A stretch of 64,000 nt of DNA from Hyaloraphidium curvatum (GCA_025558095.1 JAIVFI010000039.1:421555-485554); one strand, 5' to 3'; positions 42,735-53,419 are shown, numbered from the stretch's first letter. Notes: generated from the sequence alone by a model not told the origin. Translations and numbers: made by a program.

Positions 42735-42956
42735 CAACTCCCGCCCAAGGATCCGGATCCGGGTGTTTACAAACAACGGGCAACTTGCGGGCGCCCTCCG
42801 GGCCGCCCGCGAACCGGCTGGTGCGATCGGTGCGGCGCGCCGGAAGGAGGGGCGGTGCGGAGGTGCTCGGGGTGCAGGGTGACGAGGTACTGCGGGGCCG
42901 AGTACCTGAAGGCGGTCTGGAAGGGGCACAAGGACAGAGGTGGCCGTGATCGTTGA
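42735..42956 (+). pseudogene. degenerate MYND finger remnant (fragment B')
   Basis: Reads KDPDPGVYKQ, then CDRCGAPEGG, CSGCRVTRYCGAEYLKAVW and GHKDRGGRDR. The family pattern needs CQ after YCG.. and a final HKD.C. Here the Cys before QKAVW is Tyr and the final Cys is absent, so zinc binding would fail. The frame is the same as that of fragment B, 1.6 kb upstream. Confidence 0.5.
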
Positions 42957-43229
42957 GGCTGATGTTCGGTCCCGCGGCCCGGAGGGCGAGGATAGGGACC
43001 CGCGTCCCCAGTGTGCCGGCAGGAAGACGCCTGGGCAGGGCGCCGCATCAAGACCCTCCGACCGCGAATCCACCTCTGCTCATCGCCACTCTCCTCCTCT
43101 GACGCCCTCGCGCGACGCGCGGAACGGAATGCGCCCCGCCGCCTGCCCTTGCGCGCCGGCCGCACTCCGAATCCCCGCAAGTCCCCCGCCCTCCTGGCCT
43201 CCATCGCCCCCTCCCGCCCCCTCACCCCG

Positions 43230-44106
43230 ATGGCGGAGAAAAAGTACAAGCTCTGGGCCTACCCCAACAGCGGCAACCTCGTCGTCCAGCTCGTGGGCTC
43301 CTTTTCCGACTCGGCTCGCGCGCGGCGACTCCCGCTCACCCACCCGCGCACAAAGCTCCTCGAGCACCTCGGCCTGCCCTACGACCACATCTCCCTCCCG
43401 GACGTCGACGACGAGACGTACGCCGAGTTCACGCGGATCAGCCCGATGCGCCAGGTCTGCCCCCTTTTGTGGCGGGAGACACGCGCTGACGCGTTTCCGG
43501 ATCAGGTCCCCGTGCTCGTCTTCCCCGACGGACGGGTGATGACCGGTGCGGCGCCCCGCCCGCGCCCCGGAGCGAAAGAAGGCTGACGGAGGCGACAGAG
43601 ACCGCGGCCATCATCCTGCAGCTCGCGGACGAGAACCCCGGTGCGGGTCTGCTGCCCCCGGTGCCGAAGAGAGGGGAAGCGTACCGCTGGTTCGTTTCCC
43701 GCCACACGGGCCAAAGGGGTGGGATAGGTTGACCCCGTTCCGCGGCAGGCTCGCGTTCCTCCTCTCCAACTGCTACGAAACCACCCTCCGCGCCGAGCAC
43801 CCCGAGTCGTACGTCGATCCGGCGACGGACGACACCATTGCGGCCGTCAAGCAGGCGGCGTGCAAGCGCATCGCTCGCCTCTGGTCGGTCCTGGAGGAGA
43901 ACGCGTTCCCCGGGCCCGGGCCCTACATGCTCGGCTCGCAGGAAGTGGGGGCGCTGGATTACTACCTGTGGATGTTCACCAACTGGGCGCAGGAGAAGGT
44001 GGATGTGCTGGCGGCGTGTCCCAGGGTCGCGGGGATGTTCCAGCTGGTGAAGGGGGGCGAGGCGGTGAAGAGGGTGTGGGCGGGGCATTTCCCAGGGGAA
44101 CCGTGA
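43230..44106 (+). CDS. glutathione S-transferase
   Basis: Five exons: 43230-43292, 43356-43454, 43506-43545, 43599-43689 and 43749-44106, giving 216 residues in phase. After splicing, the thioredoxin-like N-domain reads NSGNLVVQLLLEHLGLPYD, then SPMRQ joined to VPVLVFPDG, a cis-Pro motif, and RVMT joined to ETAAIILQLADEN, the glutathione-contacting turn. The C-terminal helical domain follows (YRW joined to LAFLLSNCYE), with LGSQEVGALDYYLW matching the N-capping region. Likely cytosolic. The class is not assigned with certainty. Confidence 0.85.
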
Positions 44107-44239
44107 TGTCTGTATCGTTGAAGGATTGCATTCGTTTGATCCGTGCCTGTGATAGATACCCGTTTTCGGGCCGATCCCGGAGCGGGCGAAGCGTCGCGGC
44201 GGCGCTCCCTTCCCCTCGACACGTACTACCCATCCCGCG

Positions 44240-44917
44240 ATGTCCGCGCCTCCCACTCTCCTCACCCCCAACGTCCTCACCGTCGCCTCCTACCATTCGT
44301 TCCGCCCCGTCGCGTACCGGGCTCCCGACGGGCAGCCCGCCGGCCGCGACCTGGACTTCCTCTCGCGGTTCGCCTCGCGGCACGGGCTGGAACTGCGCGT
44401 CGTCTGGCGGCCGTTCGACGGGATATGGACGTTGCCTGGCAGGGAAGAATGCGATGTCGCGTGCGGGGGGATCGCGCCGCTCCCCTCGCGCCGGGCCGAG
44501 GCGAGCGGAGTGGAGTGGACGCGTCCGTACTTCAAAGTGAAGAGGGCGCTGGTGATACGTGCCGCTGACGCCGGCACGCTGCGGACGATGGACGATTTCG
44601 TCGGCGGGAGGACGGTGGCTGTTACCAAGGGCTCGACGGCCGAGGCGGATGCGATCGAGCGGCTGCCCGCGACGGGGAGGATGGTCCACACGAGCTCGCA
44701 GGGCGATGCGCTGCGCCTCCTGTCCGCCGGCGAGATCGACGCGTACGCGACGGGGGACGTGCCCTGCGACTACATCGTCGCGACGTTCCCGGGGTTCGCG
44801 GTGGCGGACAGACACGAGTTCAGGGAGGAGGAGGTGTTCTGCTTCGCGGTGAGGGGGGGGAGAGGGTTGAAAGAGGTGCTGGATGGGTGGATCGAGGAGC
44901 ATGGAGGGGAGTACTGA
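44240..44917 (+). CDS. bacterial-type solute-binding protein fold (SBP_bac_3-like)
   Basis: A single exon of 225 residues without signal peptide. It shows the pattern of periplasmic amino-acid-binding proteins: a first strand LTVASYHSFRPVAY, then GRDLDFLSRFASRHGLEL, CDVACGGIAPLPSRRAE, a hinge near TRPYFKVKRALVIR, then TVAVTKGSTAEADAIE and IDAYATGDVPCDYI. In bacteria this fold serves amino-acid import or, as in cyclohexadienyl dehydratase, catalysis. No transporter subunits lie nearby, so an enzymatic or sensory cytosolic role is more likely. Horizontal origin is possible. Confidence 0.7.
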   Translation: MSAPPTLLTPNVLTVASYHSFRPVAYRAPDGQPAGRDLDFLSRFASRHGLELRVVWRPFDGIWTLPGREECDVACGGIAPLPSRRAEASGVEWTRPYFKVKRALVIRAADAGTLRTMDDFVGGRTVAVTKGSTAEADAIERLPATGRMVHTSSQGDALRLLSAGEIDAYATGDVPCDYIVATFPGFAVADRHEFREEEVFCFAVRGGRGLKEVLDGWIEEHGGEY

Positions 44918-45174
44918 TCGCGCGGTGCGGATATGATTGGGGTGGAGGACGTCGACGGGGCCGGCGACGGGGAATCCGTTGCACCTGGGAGCCCCGAAGG
45001 CGGGAATCGCGACGGCCTGCCACGTCCGCGCTTCCTGTGGATTTCCTGTGTTCGAGCGCGTTTCCCTGGCATCTGATCGATCCCGACCGGCGGCATTTCG
45101 AAGTGGGGATCCCCGTCCCCCGTTTCCGCTTTCCCGCCACTCGATCCCCCGACGACGCCACTCAAATCATCGCG

Positions 45175-46281
45175 ATGCACTCCGACCTCGCGCCGGCGTC
45201 GTTCGTCGTCACCGCCGGGCGCGGCTCCTCGGTCGGCGACCCGCTCAACGTGCCCCTCGTACCGGCGTCCAACTTCCTGCTCGGCGGCGACCGCGCCTAC
45301 TCTCGCGACGACGGTACACCCACTTGGGAAGCGCTCGAGGCCGTCGTTGGCGGGCTGGAGGGCGGGCACGCCGTGGCATTCGCGTCGGGAATGGCGGCCA
45401 TCGCGGCGGTGTTCGAGCGGGTGCCTGTCGGGGGCCGGGTGGCGCTGCCGGCGGATTGCTACCAGGGCGTCGTCGGCCACGCGATGCGGGGCCAGGAGCG
45501 AGGAATCTGGACGGTGCAGCGAATCGCCGTCGAGGACACGGCCGCGTGGGTCGCGGCCTGTGCCGAGGCGGACCTCGTGTGGCTCGAATCGCCGTCGAAC
45601 CCGCTGCTCGCCGTGGCGGACCTCGATGCCATCTGCGCCGCACCCCGGAAGCAAGGCACCATCGTCGCCGTCGACAACACCTTTGCCACGCCGCTCAACC
45701 AGCACCCGTTGAAGCTGGGAGCCACCGTCGCCGTGCACTCGGCGACCAAGTTCATCGGCGGCCACTCGGACCTGCTCGCCGGCGTCGCCGTCTCCGCCGA
45801 CGCCGCGCTGCACGAGGCCCTCAAGATGGCCCGCGAGCTGTCGGGCGCGACGCCGGGCACCCTCGAGGCATACCTCGCCGTGCGCGGCGCCCGCACCCTG
45901 GCCATCCGGCTCGAGCGCGCTCAGGCCAACGCCGGCGTGCTCGCCGCACGCCTCGAAAAGCACCCCAAGGTCGCCCTGGTGCGCTACCCCGGCCTCCCTT
46001 CGCACCCGACCCACGCTGCAGCCGCGAGGCAGCTCGCCGGTTTCGGCACCGTCGTCTCGTTCAACCTCGCCGGGGACGCCGGGTTCGCGGACGCCGTGTG
46101 CGGCAGAGTGCGTCTGGTCCGCCACGCGACCAGCCTGGGGGCCGTCGAGTCGACGATGGAGCGCAGGCAGGCGGTGCCGGGGCAGGAGCACCTTCCGCCG
46201 TCGATGCTCAGGCTGAGCGTGGGGATCGAGGACGTGGAGGACCTGTGGAGGGACCTGAAGCAGGAGATCGAGGGCGAGTAG
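45175..46281 (+). CDS. Cys/Met-metabolism PLP enzyme (cystathionine gamma-synthase/lyase family)
   Basis: A single exon of 368 residues. Motifs run in the family order: YSRDDGTPTWEALE, FASGMAAIAAVF (phosphate-binding loop), WLESPSNPLLAVADL, VDNTFATPLNQHPLKLGA with the Asp that contacts the pyridine nitrogen, and HSATKFIGGHSD with the PLP lysine. The end, RLSVGIEDVEDLWRDL, is typical. Reactions in the family include transsulfuration between cysteine and homocysteine and gamma- or beta-eliminations; which one applies is not readable from motifs. The start at 45175 gives the usual short N-terminus. Confidence 0.92.
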   Translation: MHSDLAPASFVVTAGRGSSVGDPLNVPLVPASNFLLGGDRAYSRDDGTPTWEALEAVVGGLEGGHAVAFASGMAAIAAVFERVPVGGRVALPADCYQGVVGHAMRGQERGIWTVQRIAVEDTAAWVAACAEADLVWLESPSNPLLAVADLDAICAAPRKQGTIVAVDNTFATPLNQHPLKLGATVAVHSATKFIGGHSDLLAGVAVSADAALHEALKMARELSGATPGTLEAYLAVRGARTLAIRLERAQANAGVLAARLEKHPKVALVRYPGLPSHPTHAAAARQLAGFGTVVSFNLAGDAGFADAVCGRVRLVRHATSLGAVESTMERRQAVPGQEHLPPSMLRLSVGIEDVEDLWRDLKQEIEGE

Positions 46282-46892
46282 CGGTGGTCTGTGTGCGTGG
46301 CGGATGTCGGGCGGGGAGGTGTGCGAAAGATCGTTGCCATTGCACACTCGACAGGCAGTCCGTTCATCCTGAGCGCCACGTTACGACCACTCGCACGTCA
46401 CCCGTCGATCACTCGATGTTCGCGCCCAATGCCTATGACGCCTACAGATCTCCTTGTGCCCCGTCCACGCCGCCTTCTGCCAATCCACCCCGCAGTGTCA
46501 GCTTGCAGCCCGAGCTTGCAGCAGTGCGTCCGTGACGAGGGCGGCGGAGCCGCGGCCCGCTCCCGCGCCGGGACCGTGCCGCCCCGCGGCGTCCAGAGGG
46601 GCGCGAGCTCGCGGAGCGCCTCTTCGGCGGCTTCGGCGACGTCTCGGACCGCTTCCCGCCGGGTTACCCCGGCCATGGCCGTTGGGAACCGCGCGGCTTC
46701 TTTCGCGCGCGTGGCGACGGAGGACGACGTGGCTTCTCGCGGACGGCGGACCCGGCCCGAAAGGCAAGGCGAGACAAGCACTCCGCAGCATCTTCGGGCC
46801 AGGCGAGGCACCCGACTCCGCAATACAGCGGGCCCGAAGCGTCCCACCGCGATCCGCAGCGGTCCTCCGTTTTCCACCGCCGCCGCGTCCGA
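46282..46892. other. intergenic, nothing recognised
   Basis: 611 bases between convergent genes. Frames on both strands show skewed composition and no motif. Confidence 0.4.
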
Positions 46893-48422
46893 TCATCCCT
46901 CCTCCCCCTCCCCCCTTCCGCCGTGCACGAGCCACTCCACCCCCTCCTCGAACCCCGCCGCGTACGGGCTCGTGTCGAACACCGTCCCCGCCACCAGATC
47001 GAAGTGCCGCGCGGGGGGGAACCACGTCCGCACCTCGGCCTCGGGCACCCTGCCCTCGTCGCCGCCCTCGGGCGTCCCCGGGAGCGGGGACGGCGAGGGG
47101 GGGAGGGAGAGGTACTTTTCGAGGAGGGCGGCGAATTCCCGCGCGGGGGCGCAGGGGACCAGTGGGTCGCGGGAGCCGTGGACGAGCCACCATCGCCGGG
47201 GGAAGGTCGGGGGAGGGGGGGAGGGGAGGAGGGAGGAGAGGCGGTGCAGGGGGGATGCCTGGGGCAGCGAGGGGCCTGTTGCGACGGGAACGAACGATGG
47301 TGAGTGGGGGAAGGAGGAAGGGGGGGGGGGGGGAGTAGCTACCCATGACGCGGTTGAGGGCCGACACGTGCTCCCACCCCCTGCTCCGCTCCCACCGGTC
47401 CTGCTCCACCACGTCGTACACCCCGCCGACAAGGATGACCCCCTCGATGGGGGGCAGCCGCGGGCCGGAGCGCGCGAGCACGCTGGACCTCCTGCCGCGG
47501 CTGGCCTCGCTGCCGCTCTCGGTGCCGCTCCGCGGGGGGGATCCGGGGCCCGGGGGGGCCGACGCGGTTTCGGCGTCGAGCAGGAGCGAGAGCAGGGCGA
47601 GGTGGGCGCCGGAGTCGTGGGCGAGGAGGAAGATGCGGGAGGGGGAGCCGCCGTAGGCGCGGATCGAGTCGTGCACCGAGAGGAGGAGGGAGCGGAGCGA
47701 GTGGAGCTGCGCGTGCAGGCGTGACTGTGGGTTACGTGGAGCATGCGGTGAGATTGAATGGAAGACACCACGCCCCCACGGAGGCCCACCTTGGGGTAGA
47801 TGCCGTAGTTGCCCACGACGACGACGAACCCCTTGTCGCGCCACCACCTCGCGGCGGGCCCGTAGATGGCCTTGTCCCCCGACCGCCAGAAGCCGCCGTG
47901 CAGGATGACCAGGACGGGTGCCAGGGTCGCGTCCTCCGAGTCGCGGCGCGGGAACCTCGTGCGCTCGCGGGGCAGCGGGAAGCCGGGTGCGCACGGGTAC
48001 ACGTCGAACGAGAAGTGGGAGGAGTACGGCACGCCGCGGGACACGCGCAGCTTCTCGCGGGCGGGCGGTGCGGCGAGCGTGCGGAGCATCCAGCGCAGCG
48101 CGGCGGGCAGCGGGCCCGACAGGAAGTCGGCCACGTAGTCGGCGCCGCACCGCGCCACGCGGAGTGCGCGCAGCGGCGAGAAGAGCGGCGTCAGCGCAGA
48201 CGCGTCGGCGTACACCAAGTACACGCCGGCCGCCGCCAGCTGGAGGAGCGCAAACGCCGCGAGCGCGGCGGGGAGGGCAAAGACGGAGAGCGCCGCCAGG
48301 AACGGCAGCGAGACAAGGCCGGCGAGCAGGAACCCCGCGCGCGCCGCACCGCGGTCGGGCGCCGGCACGCCCAGTTGCCGCAGCAGCAGGAACAGCAGCG
48401 ACGGCCGCTCACCCGTCTCCAT
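46893..48422 (-). CDS. membrane-anchored alpha/beta hydrolase (carboxylesterase type)
   Basis: Three exons: 48422-47790, 47706-47343 and 47275-46893, giving 459 residues. Two hydrophobic segments near the N-terminus (AGFLLAGLVSLPFLAAL and ALPAALAAFALLQLAAAGVY) anchor it. The catalytic part starts with LVILHGGFWRSGDK, the oxyanion-hole HGG motif. The nucleophile elbow reads LLAHDSGAHLAL, with Ser in place of the GxSxG centre. VHGSRDPLVP supplies the acid and PARHFDLV the His. The order and the two N-terminal helices resemble isoprenylcysteine methylesterase-like proteins, but the substrate is uncertain. The second intron contains a run of about fifteen C on the coding strand. Confidence 0.8.
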   Translation of the reverse strand: METGERPSLLFLLLRQLGVPAPDRGAARAGFLLAGLVSLPFLAALSVFALPAALAAFALLQLAAAGVYLVYADASALTPLFSPLRALRVARCGADYVADFLSGPLPAALRWMLRTLAAPPAREKLRVSRGVPYSSHFSFDVYPCAPGFPLPRERTRFPRRDSEDATLAPVLVILHGGFWRSGDKAIYGPAARWWRDKGFVVVVGNYGIYPKVGLRGGVVSSIQSHRMLHVTHSHACTRSSTRSAPSSSRCTTRSAPTAAPPPASSSSPTTPAPTSPCSRSCSTPKPRRPPRAPDPPRGAAPRAAARPAAAGGPACSRAPARGCPPSRGSSLSAGCTTWWSRTGGSGAGGGSTCRPSTASWVATPPPPPSSFPHSPSFVPVATGPSLPQASPLHRLSSLLPSPPPPTFPRRWWLVHGSRDPLVPCAPAREFAALLEKYLSLPPSPSPLPGTPEGGDEGRVPEAEVRTWFPPARHFDLVAGTVFDTSPYAAGFEEGVEWLVHGGRGEGEEG

Positions 48423-48441
48423 CGCGGGATGTGGCAAGCCC

Positions 48442-49395
48442 GTGAATGGGAATGGGCAAGGGGTTGCGTGCACGCGCCCCAACAAGTCAACCGCGCATTG
48501 GCCGGACTCCGAGGAGGTTCACCGCCAGCTCGAGCTTCTGGGACCCGCGACGCAGGCGTTGTGCGCCGAAGGGCAGCGGGTGCCGAAACCGGGAATGATG
48601 CTCGATTCGACCGAGCTCGTCATGGAGATCACCAGGAATATCTTCGAACAAGCACAGATTCTGTGCAACGCGGCCAACAGAGGCGCGGGCGACGATCGTC
48701 GGGACGGGGTGCCCGGTGTCGTGGCAGCGCGCGCCGCCCTCGACCTCTTGCGCGCCTCCTGGCCTGCCTTGAGGAATGCCGTCGCGGAATACGTCGGACC
48801 GCAGTCGTCGGCCCGGCGCGCGCCCCTCTTCCTCGACGACCTGGCGATCGGCGTGGTGAACGAGCCGCGGGCCTGGCAGGGCTTGCTTGCCGTGTACTAC
48901 GGACACTCTCTGGACAAAATTCCCGGCGAAACGTTCGGTACGAGCCTCATAGCCATGCAGGTGCTGCTCATGTCTGTGATGCTGCGGCTCCTGGACAACC
49001 CGAGACCGTGGAACGCCCATTGCTCCGGGAACGAGTGCGATGGCAAGCCTTCTGCCGCGTCCCTGTGCGTTCACGTCTTGTCGGCCTTTTGCTCCCACCT
49101 GCGCAGGCGGGACCCGGATCCGGGGACGCTGGAGAAGCTTGATCGCCTCGATGCCGCAACCTCCGCTCTCCCCAAGTTCCTCGAAGCAAAGGCTGCTGCG
49201 GACGATAAGGTTCGCAAGGAGTTTCTTCGATTCAGCTACGACTTTTCCAACATCGCCGACAGCTGCGATCGGTGCGGTGCAGAGTCGGATACGCTGCTCC
49301 GGTGCTCGGGTTGCAAAGTCACGCGCTATTGCGGTGCCGCTTGCCAACGGGCGGCGTGGAAAGATCACAAGGACATATGCAGGCAGTGGTCTTGA
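48442..49395 (+). CDS. MYND-family gene D, with internal deletion
   Basis: The C-terminal finger is intact: CDRCGAESD, CSGCKVTRYCGAACQ, HKDICRQWS. The family core reads SWPALRNAVAEYVGPQSSARR and is followed at once by FLDDLAIGVV. About 60 residues present in copies B and E (from the GAI... block to the RPVRRR block) are missing in frame. Similarity to copy E extends upstream to QLELLGPATQAL, before any ATG. The first in-frame ATG is 48595, so the true start is either lost or in an unseen exon. The protein may still be expressed as a shortened MYND protein. Confidence 0.55.
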   Translation: MNGNGQGVACTRPNKSTAHWPDSEEVHRQLELLGPATQALCAEGQRVPKPGMMLDSTELVMEITRNIFEQAQILCNAANRGAGDDRRDGVPGVVAARAALDLLRASWPALRNAVAEYVGPQSSARRAPLFLDDLAIGVVNEPRAWQGLLAVYYGHSLDKIPGETFGTSLIAMQVLLMSVMLRLLDNPRPWNAHCSGNECDGKPSAASLCVHVLSAFCSHLRRRDPDPGTLEKLDRLDAATSALPKFLEAKAAADDKVRKEFLRFSYDFSNIADSCDRCGAESDTLLRCSGCKVTRYCGAACQRAAWKDHKDICRQWS

Positions 49396-49495
49396 TTACA
49401 ACTTTTGGTTCTGTAACGGCGCGTTGTCCAAAAGCGCGAGCTGGATTGGCGGGCGTCCTTTGCCACACGCTCGAACGTCCCCCACCGCCACCAAG

Positions 49496-51685
49496 ATGGC
49501 GTCCTCTCGCGGCAGGGCGCGTCTCGAGGCCTTGAGCGCGCAGCTCGGTGCCGCTTCATTGGACCCGGCCGCGGAAATGTGCCTCCGCGGCGCGCACCAC
49601 GTCCAGAGCTGCCCCGCCCTTTCGCCCTCTCTCTCCTCCTCCGGCGCGGCGGACAACGACTCGTGGGAGGCGGAAGTCGCGGAGCTCCACCTGCGCCGCA
49701 AGCTGGCCAAAGTGGCACCCGAGGACGAAATCGGCGTGAAGCGGCAGCGCGACCAGGGGAAGCTGCTGGTCCGCGAGCGCATCGCGGCGGTGGTCGACCC
49801 GGGGAGCTTCCAGGAGATCGGGAGCGCGGCGGGGTTCGCGGTCAGGGACACGCAGGGGCGGATAGTGGGGTACCAGCGGAGCAACCTCAGTGGGTGGCGC
49901 GTACCGCGTTGCGCGGACCACCGTGGCTCACGACGCGTGCCCCCTCCAGTCGCGGGCCTGGCCCGGATCGACGGCCAGCTGGTCATGGTCGGGGGCGACG
50001 ACTTCTCGGTCCGAGGAGGCTCGGCGGAGCGGTCGATTCTGTCCAAGCTCGAGTACACCGAATCTCTCGCGCGCGAATATCGGATCCCGCTGATCCGGAT
50101 CTGCGACGGCGCCGCGGGCTCCGTCAACGCGCTCTTTGCCAAGGGCTCGACGTACATACCCAAGAACCCCAACATGGGCCAGGCCGTCAAGGTGGGATCG
50201 TGCTCCCGGCCGTGACGACTCTCCCTGACTGATTCGGCCTCGCCCAGATGCTCCACGAAATTCCCGTCGTCGCGGCCGTCGTCGGCAGCGCCGCCGGCTG
50301 GTCCGCCGCCAAGGGCGTCCTCACCCACTTCAGCGTCATGTCCGCCGACACGGGCAGCCTGTACGCCGCCGGTCCCCCCGTCGTCGAGCCCGCGACGGGC
50401 GAGAAGCTGAGCAAGGAGGCCCTGGGAGGCGTCCGCGTGCACTGCACCAACGGGGTCATGGACAACCCGGCCGAGAACGAGCTGGACGCGTTCGAGCAGT
50501 GCAAGAGGTTCCTGTCGTACCTGCCGGCCAACCGCTGGCTGATGCCGCCGCTCCGGGATCCGCCGGTGGGGGAGTGGCCGACGGCCGAGGGCAATGCGAA
50601 GCTGCTGCGGGTGATCCCCAAGCGGGACTCGAAACCGTACGACCCCAAGGAGTACCTCGACGTGCTGCTGGATCCCGAAAGCCTGTTCGAGATCGGGCCT
50701 ATTTGGGGGCGCTCGCACCGCACCTTCCTCGCGCGGGTCAACGGGAAGCCCGTTGTGGTGCTGGCGTGGGACCGCTGCCGCCGCTTTGAGCTGGACAGGT
50801 CGCTGATGACGGTCCGCCCCATGCGGTAGCTCTGACCCGCGCTTCGAAGGCGGCGCCATCACCCACGACGCCGCCATGAAGGTCTCTAGGATCATCGGCA
50901 TCGCCAACACCTTCCACCTGCCGATCGTGTCCTTTGTCGATTGCCCGGTGGGTTCCTTGTCGGGATCGCCCGCCTACTCGGCTGACGTCTCCTCTCAGGG
51001 CTTCGTCGTGGGGAGCAAAGGTTCGTCGGCCTTGCCCGCCCGTGCTCCTTCCTTTTCTCACCGACCCCCCCCCCACACACACACAGCCGAAAAGACCGGT
51101 GCCATCCGCGCGGGAACCAGGCTCGGCCTCATGGCCCAGGAATCCAAGGTCCCCTGGTTCACCATCCTCATCCGCAAGGTGCACCCTTGCCTGCCGCGGT
51201 GCGCCCGTTTCCTGACCCGCGCCCCAGGTCTACGGCGTCGCCGGCTCCATCTTCGCCACCCGCGGCCAGGGCAACACCGAGGACTCGGCCGGCATCGACC
51301 CGCGGTACTGCTGGCCTTCCCTCTCGAGCGGCTCGATCCCGATCGAGGGGGGGACGATGGCGGCGTTCAAGCGGCAGCTGGGCAACATCGCGGACGAGGG
51401 GGAGAGGAAGAAGGAGCTGGCGAGGATCGAGGGCGAGCTAAGGGAGATCGCGAACCCGTTCAGGAGTGGGTGTCATCGCAAGCAAGATCCTTTGCCGATG
51501 CTGACGGCGTTCGCCCGGCAGTGGTCGAGCGGTTCGAGGCCGAGGAGATGATCGACCCCCGCGAGACCCGCGGGCTGATGGTGCAATGGGTGGAGGAGGT
51601 GGCGTACCGGAGCAAGATCCCGCAGCTCATCGCGAGGGACAGCACGCTGCAGCCGGGCGTCATCGCGTTCTACTCCCCGTACTGA
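49496..51685 (+). CDS. acyl-CoA carboxylase beta (carboxyltransferase) subunit, methylcrotonyl/propionyl-CoA type
   Basis: Eight exons: 49496-49889, 49950-50191, 50248-50765, 50830-50947, 50999-51020, 51087-51178, 51228-51465 and 51522-51685, giving 595 residues in phase. Domain order fits biotin-dependent carboxyltransferases: KLLVRERIAAVVDPGSF, then LARIDGQLVMVGGDDFSVRGG, RICDGAAGSVNALFAKG, a central MDNPAENELDA segment, LASDPRFEGGAITHDAA across a junction, and NPFR joined to MVERFEAEEMIDPRET near the end. Exon 5 is only 22 bases. The reaction transfers carboxyl from biotin to an acyl-CoA, normally in mitochondria, together with a biotinylated alpha subunit. No alpha subunit is encoded in the window. 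No clear mitochondrial presequence is visible. Confidence 0.88.
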
Positions 51686-51802
51686 GGGGCCGCGTTGGCC
51701 CGGGTACACGGTTTCTAGGGGCCAGAAAGGCCGTCTAACAGACATCCATGTCGGAGAGCAAATGACCAATCCGTGTCTTCTCGCCACCGTCCTTCGCAGC
51801 CC

Positions 51803-53419
51803 TCAAACCCTCTTCCAAGCCCATCCCGCTTTCTCCACGCGCAGCCATATCGCCATGGCAAGCACCACGGCCTCCGCGGCGCCGCCGTATGCGACGACCG
51901 GCGCCCAGTTGGTGTAGAGCCTTGCGCCGTCGGCCGAGAAAGTGCTCTGCGAATCGGCGATGGCGCCGAGGATGGGGCCGGTGATGAAGATCCCCGGGGC
52001 GAACCTGCGCGTTGGGCTGCCGTTCAGCTGGTCCGTCCAACATGCGGCGGGGGAGATGGAGACCCACCAGAAGAAGATCATCCCCACGGTCACCGCGAAG
52101 TTGGCCTGCCCGAAGGAGCCCGCAGCGATGTTGCTGACGAGGACCGGGAACGGCGCACCGAGGATCCCGTTGAAGATGCAGAACGCGAGCATGGCCGGCC
52201 CCGAGCGCGAGACGGCGAGGAGGTAGAAGGGGATGAAGGAGAGGAGGACGCAGAGCGTCGAGATGACGCCGACGTTGTAGATGCCGAGCCGGCCGATGGC
52301 GAAGCCCGATAGGAGCTGGCCGATGCCGGTGCAGGCGTTGAGGACAGCGAGGCAGACGGCGGCGGAAATGCCCGCCGCGAGGGGGCCAAGATCTTGGATC
52401 TGCTGCGGGAGGAATAGGAAGGTGCCTGAACGGGGAGGGAGGGATGGCCTGAGCTCGGCAGAATACTGGGCATGTATAACAGGCCCTACCCAGGTAGTTC
52501 CCCGGGAAGAAGAAGCACATGACAGCCAGGCGCCAGTATGTCTTGTTGCGCAGCAGTGCGGGGTCAAAGATTCGAATTGAGCCCTTTCGTGGAGGGAGCC
52601 TCGTCTTCATGAGCAGTCCCGCACCGAACAGAACGACTCCGCCGACGATGGAGATCCCTCTCATTGCCCATTGCCAGCCCACGGCGTCGAGCAGAGCCTG
52701 CGAGACGGGGGTGATCACCACGCCGCCGAAGCCGAGGCCCGACATCCCGATCCCGATGGCTAAGGGAAGCCGCCGGCGGAAGTACTGTCCGGGCAGGCCA
52801 ACGGCCGGCGTGATGAGGCACGAGAACCCGAGGCCCTGCACGATGCCCCCGACGAAGAGCGTCCACACGTATACGGCGAACGAGTTGATGACGCCGCCGG
52901 CGGCGAGGAGGACGGCGCCGGTGCAGGCGACGAGGCGGTACGAGACGCGGTCAGCGATGTTGCCGGTCAGCGGGCCGTACAGGTTCATGCCCGTCTGGGT
53001 CAGCGTCGCCGAGAAGGAGAGGAGGGTGTTGGCAGCGCCGGGGAAGGTCGCGTTTGCGACGAAGTAGCCCGTAAAGATGCCAACGGAGTTGGCGATACCG
53101 ATGACAAAGAACTGGATGGGTGGGCCGGGTCAGCTTCGAAGGACCGAACTGCTCTCCGCCGGCCCACCTGGATGATGAACATGATGGCCACAATAACCCA
53201 GCCGTAGCCTCCTTCCGGCGGGGGATTCTCGTCGACGTGCTCCAAAGCGACCTCCTTTTCCGCGTCCTCGATCTCGACCCCCTTGTCCGCGGCCGGCTCC
53301 TCTCCCAGCCCGCCGAGTTCTGTTTTGCCGGGCGGCCCCGCGTCGGGCGCGGCGACCGTCGCCTCCGACTGCGCATCCCGCGCCGGCGGGCCAAGGCCCG
53401 CTGCTTCCGCCTCCGCCAT
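51803..53419 (-). CDS. MFS monocarboxylate-transporter-like permease
   Basis: Three exons: 53419-53168, 53111-52490 and 52425-51803, giving 498 residues. An acidic cytosolic N-terminus ends in the family signature ENPPPEGGYGWVIVAIMF at TM1. Splicing gives FIIQ joined to FFVIGIANSVGIF. TM-loop motifs include GGIVQGLGFSCLITPAV and GQYFRRRLPLAIGIGMSG, as in fungal MCT-like carriers, and PAACWTDQLNG lies between the late helices. It probably moves monocarboxylates or similar organic acids; fungal relatives vary widely. Confidence 0.87.

Noticed and set aside
40572-42956. A single open frame of 794 codons that could be read as one large gene
   Set aside because: Only the two ends resemble known sequence. 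The middle is antisense to a well-supported glycosyltransferase gene and has Arg/Gly-biased composition typical of chance open frames in GC-rich DNA.
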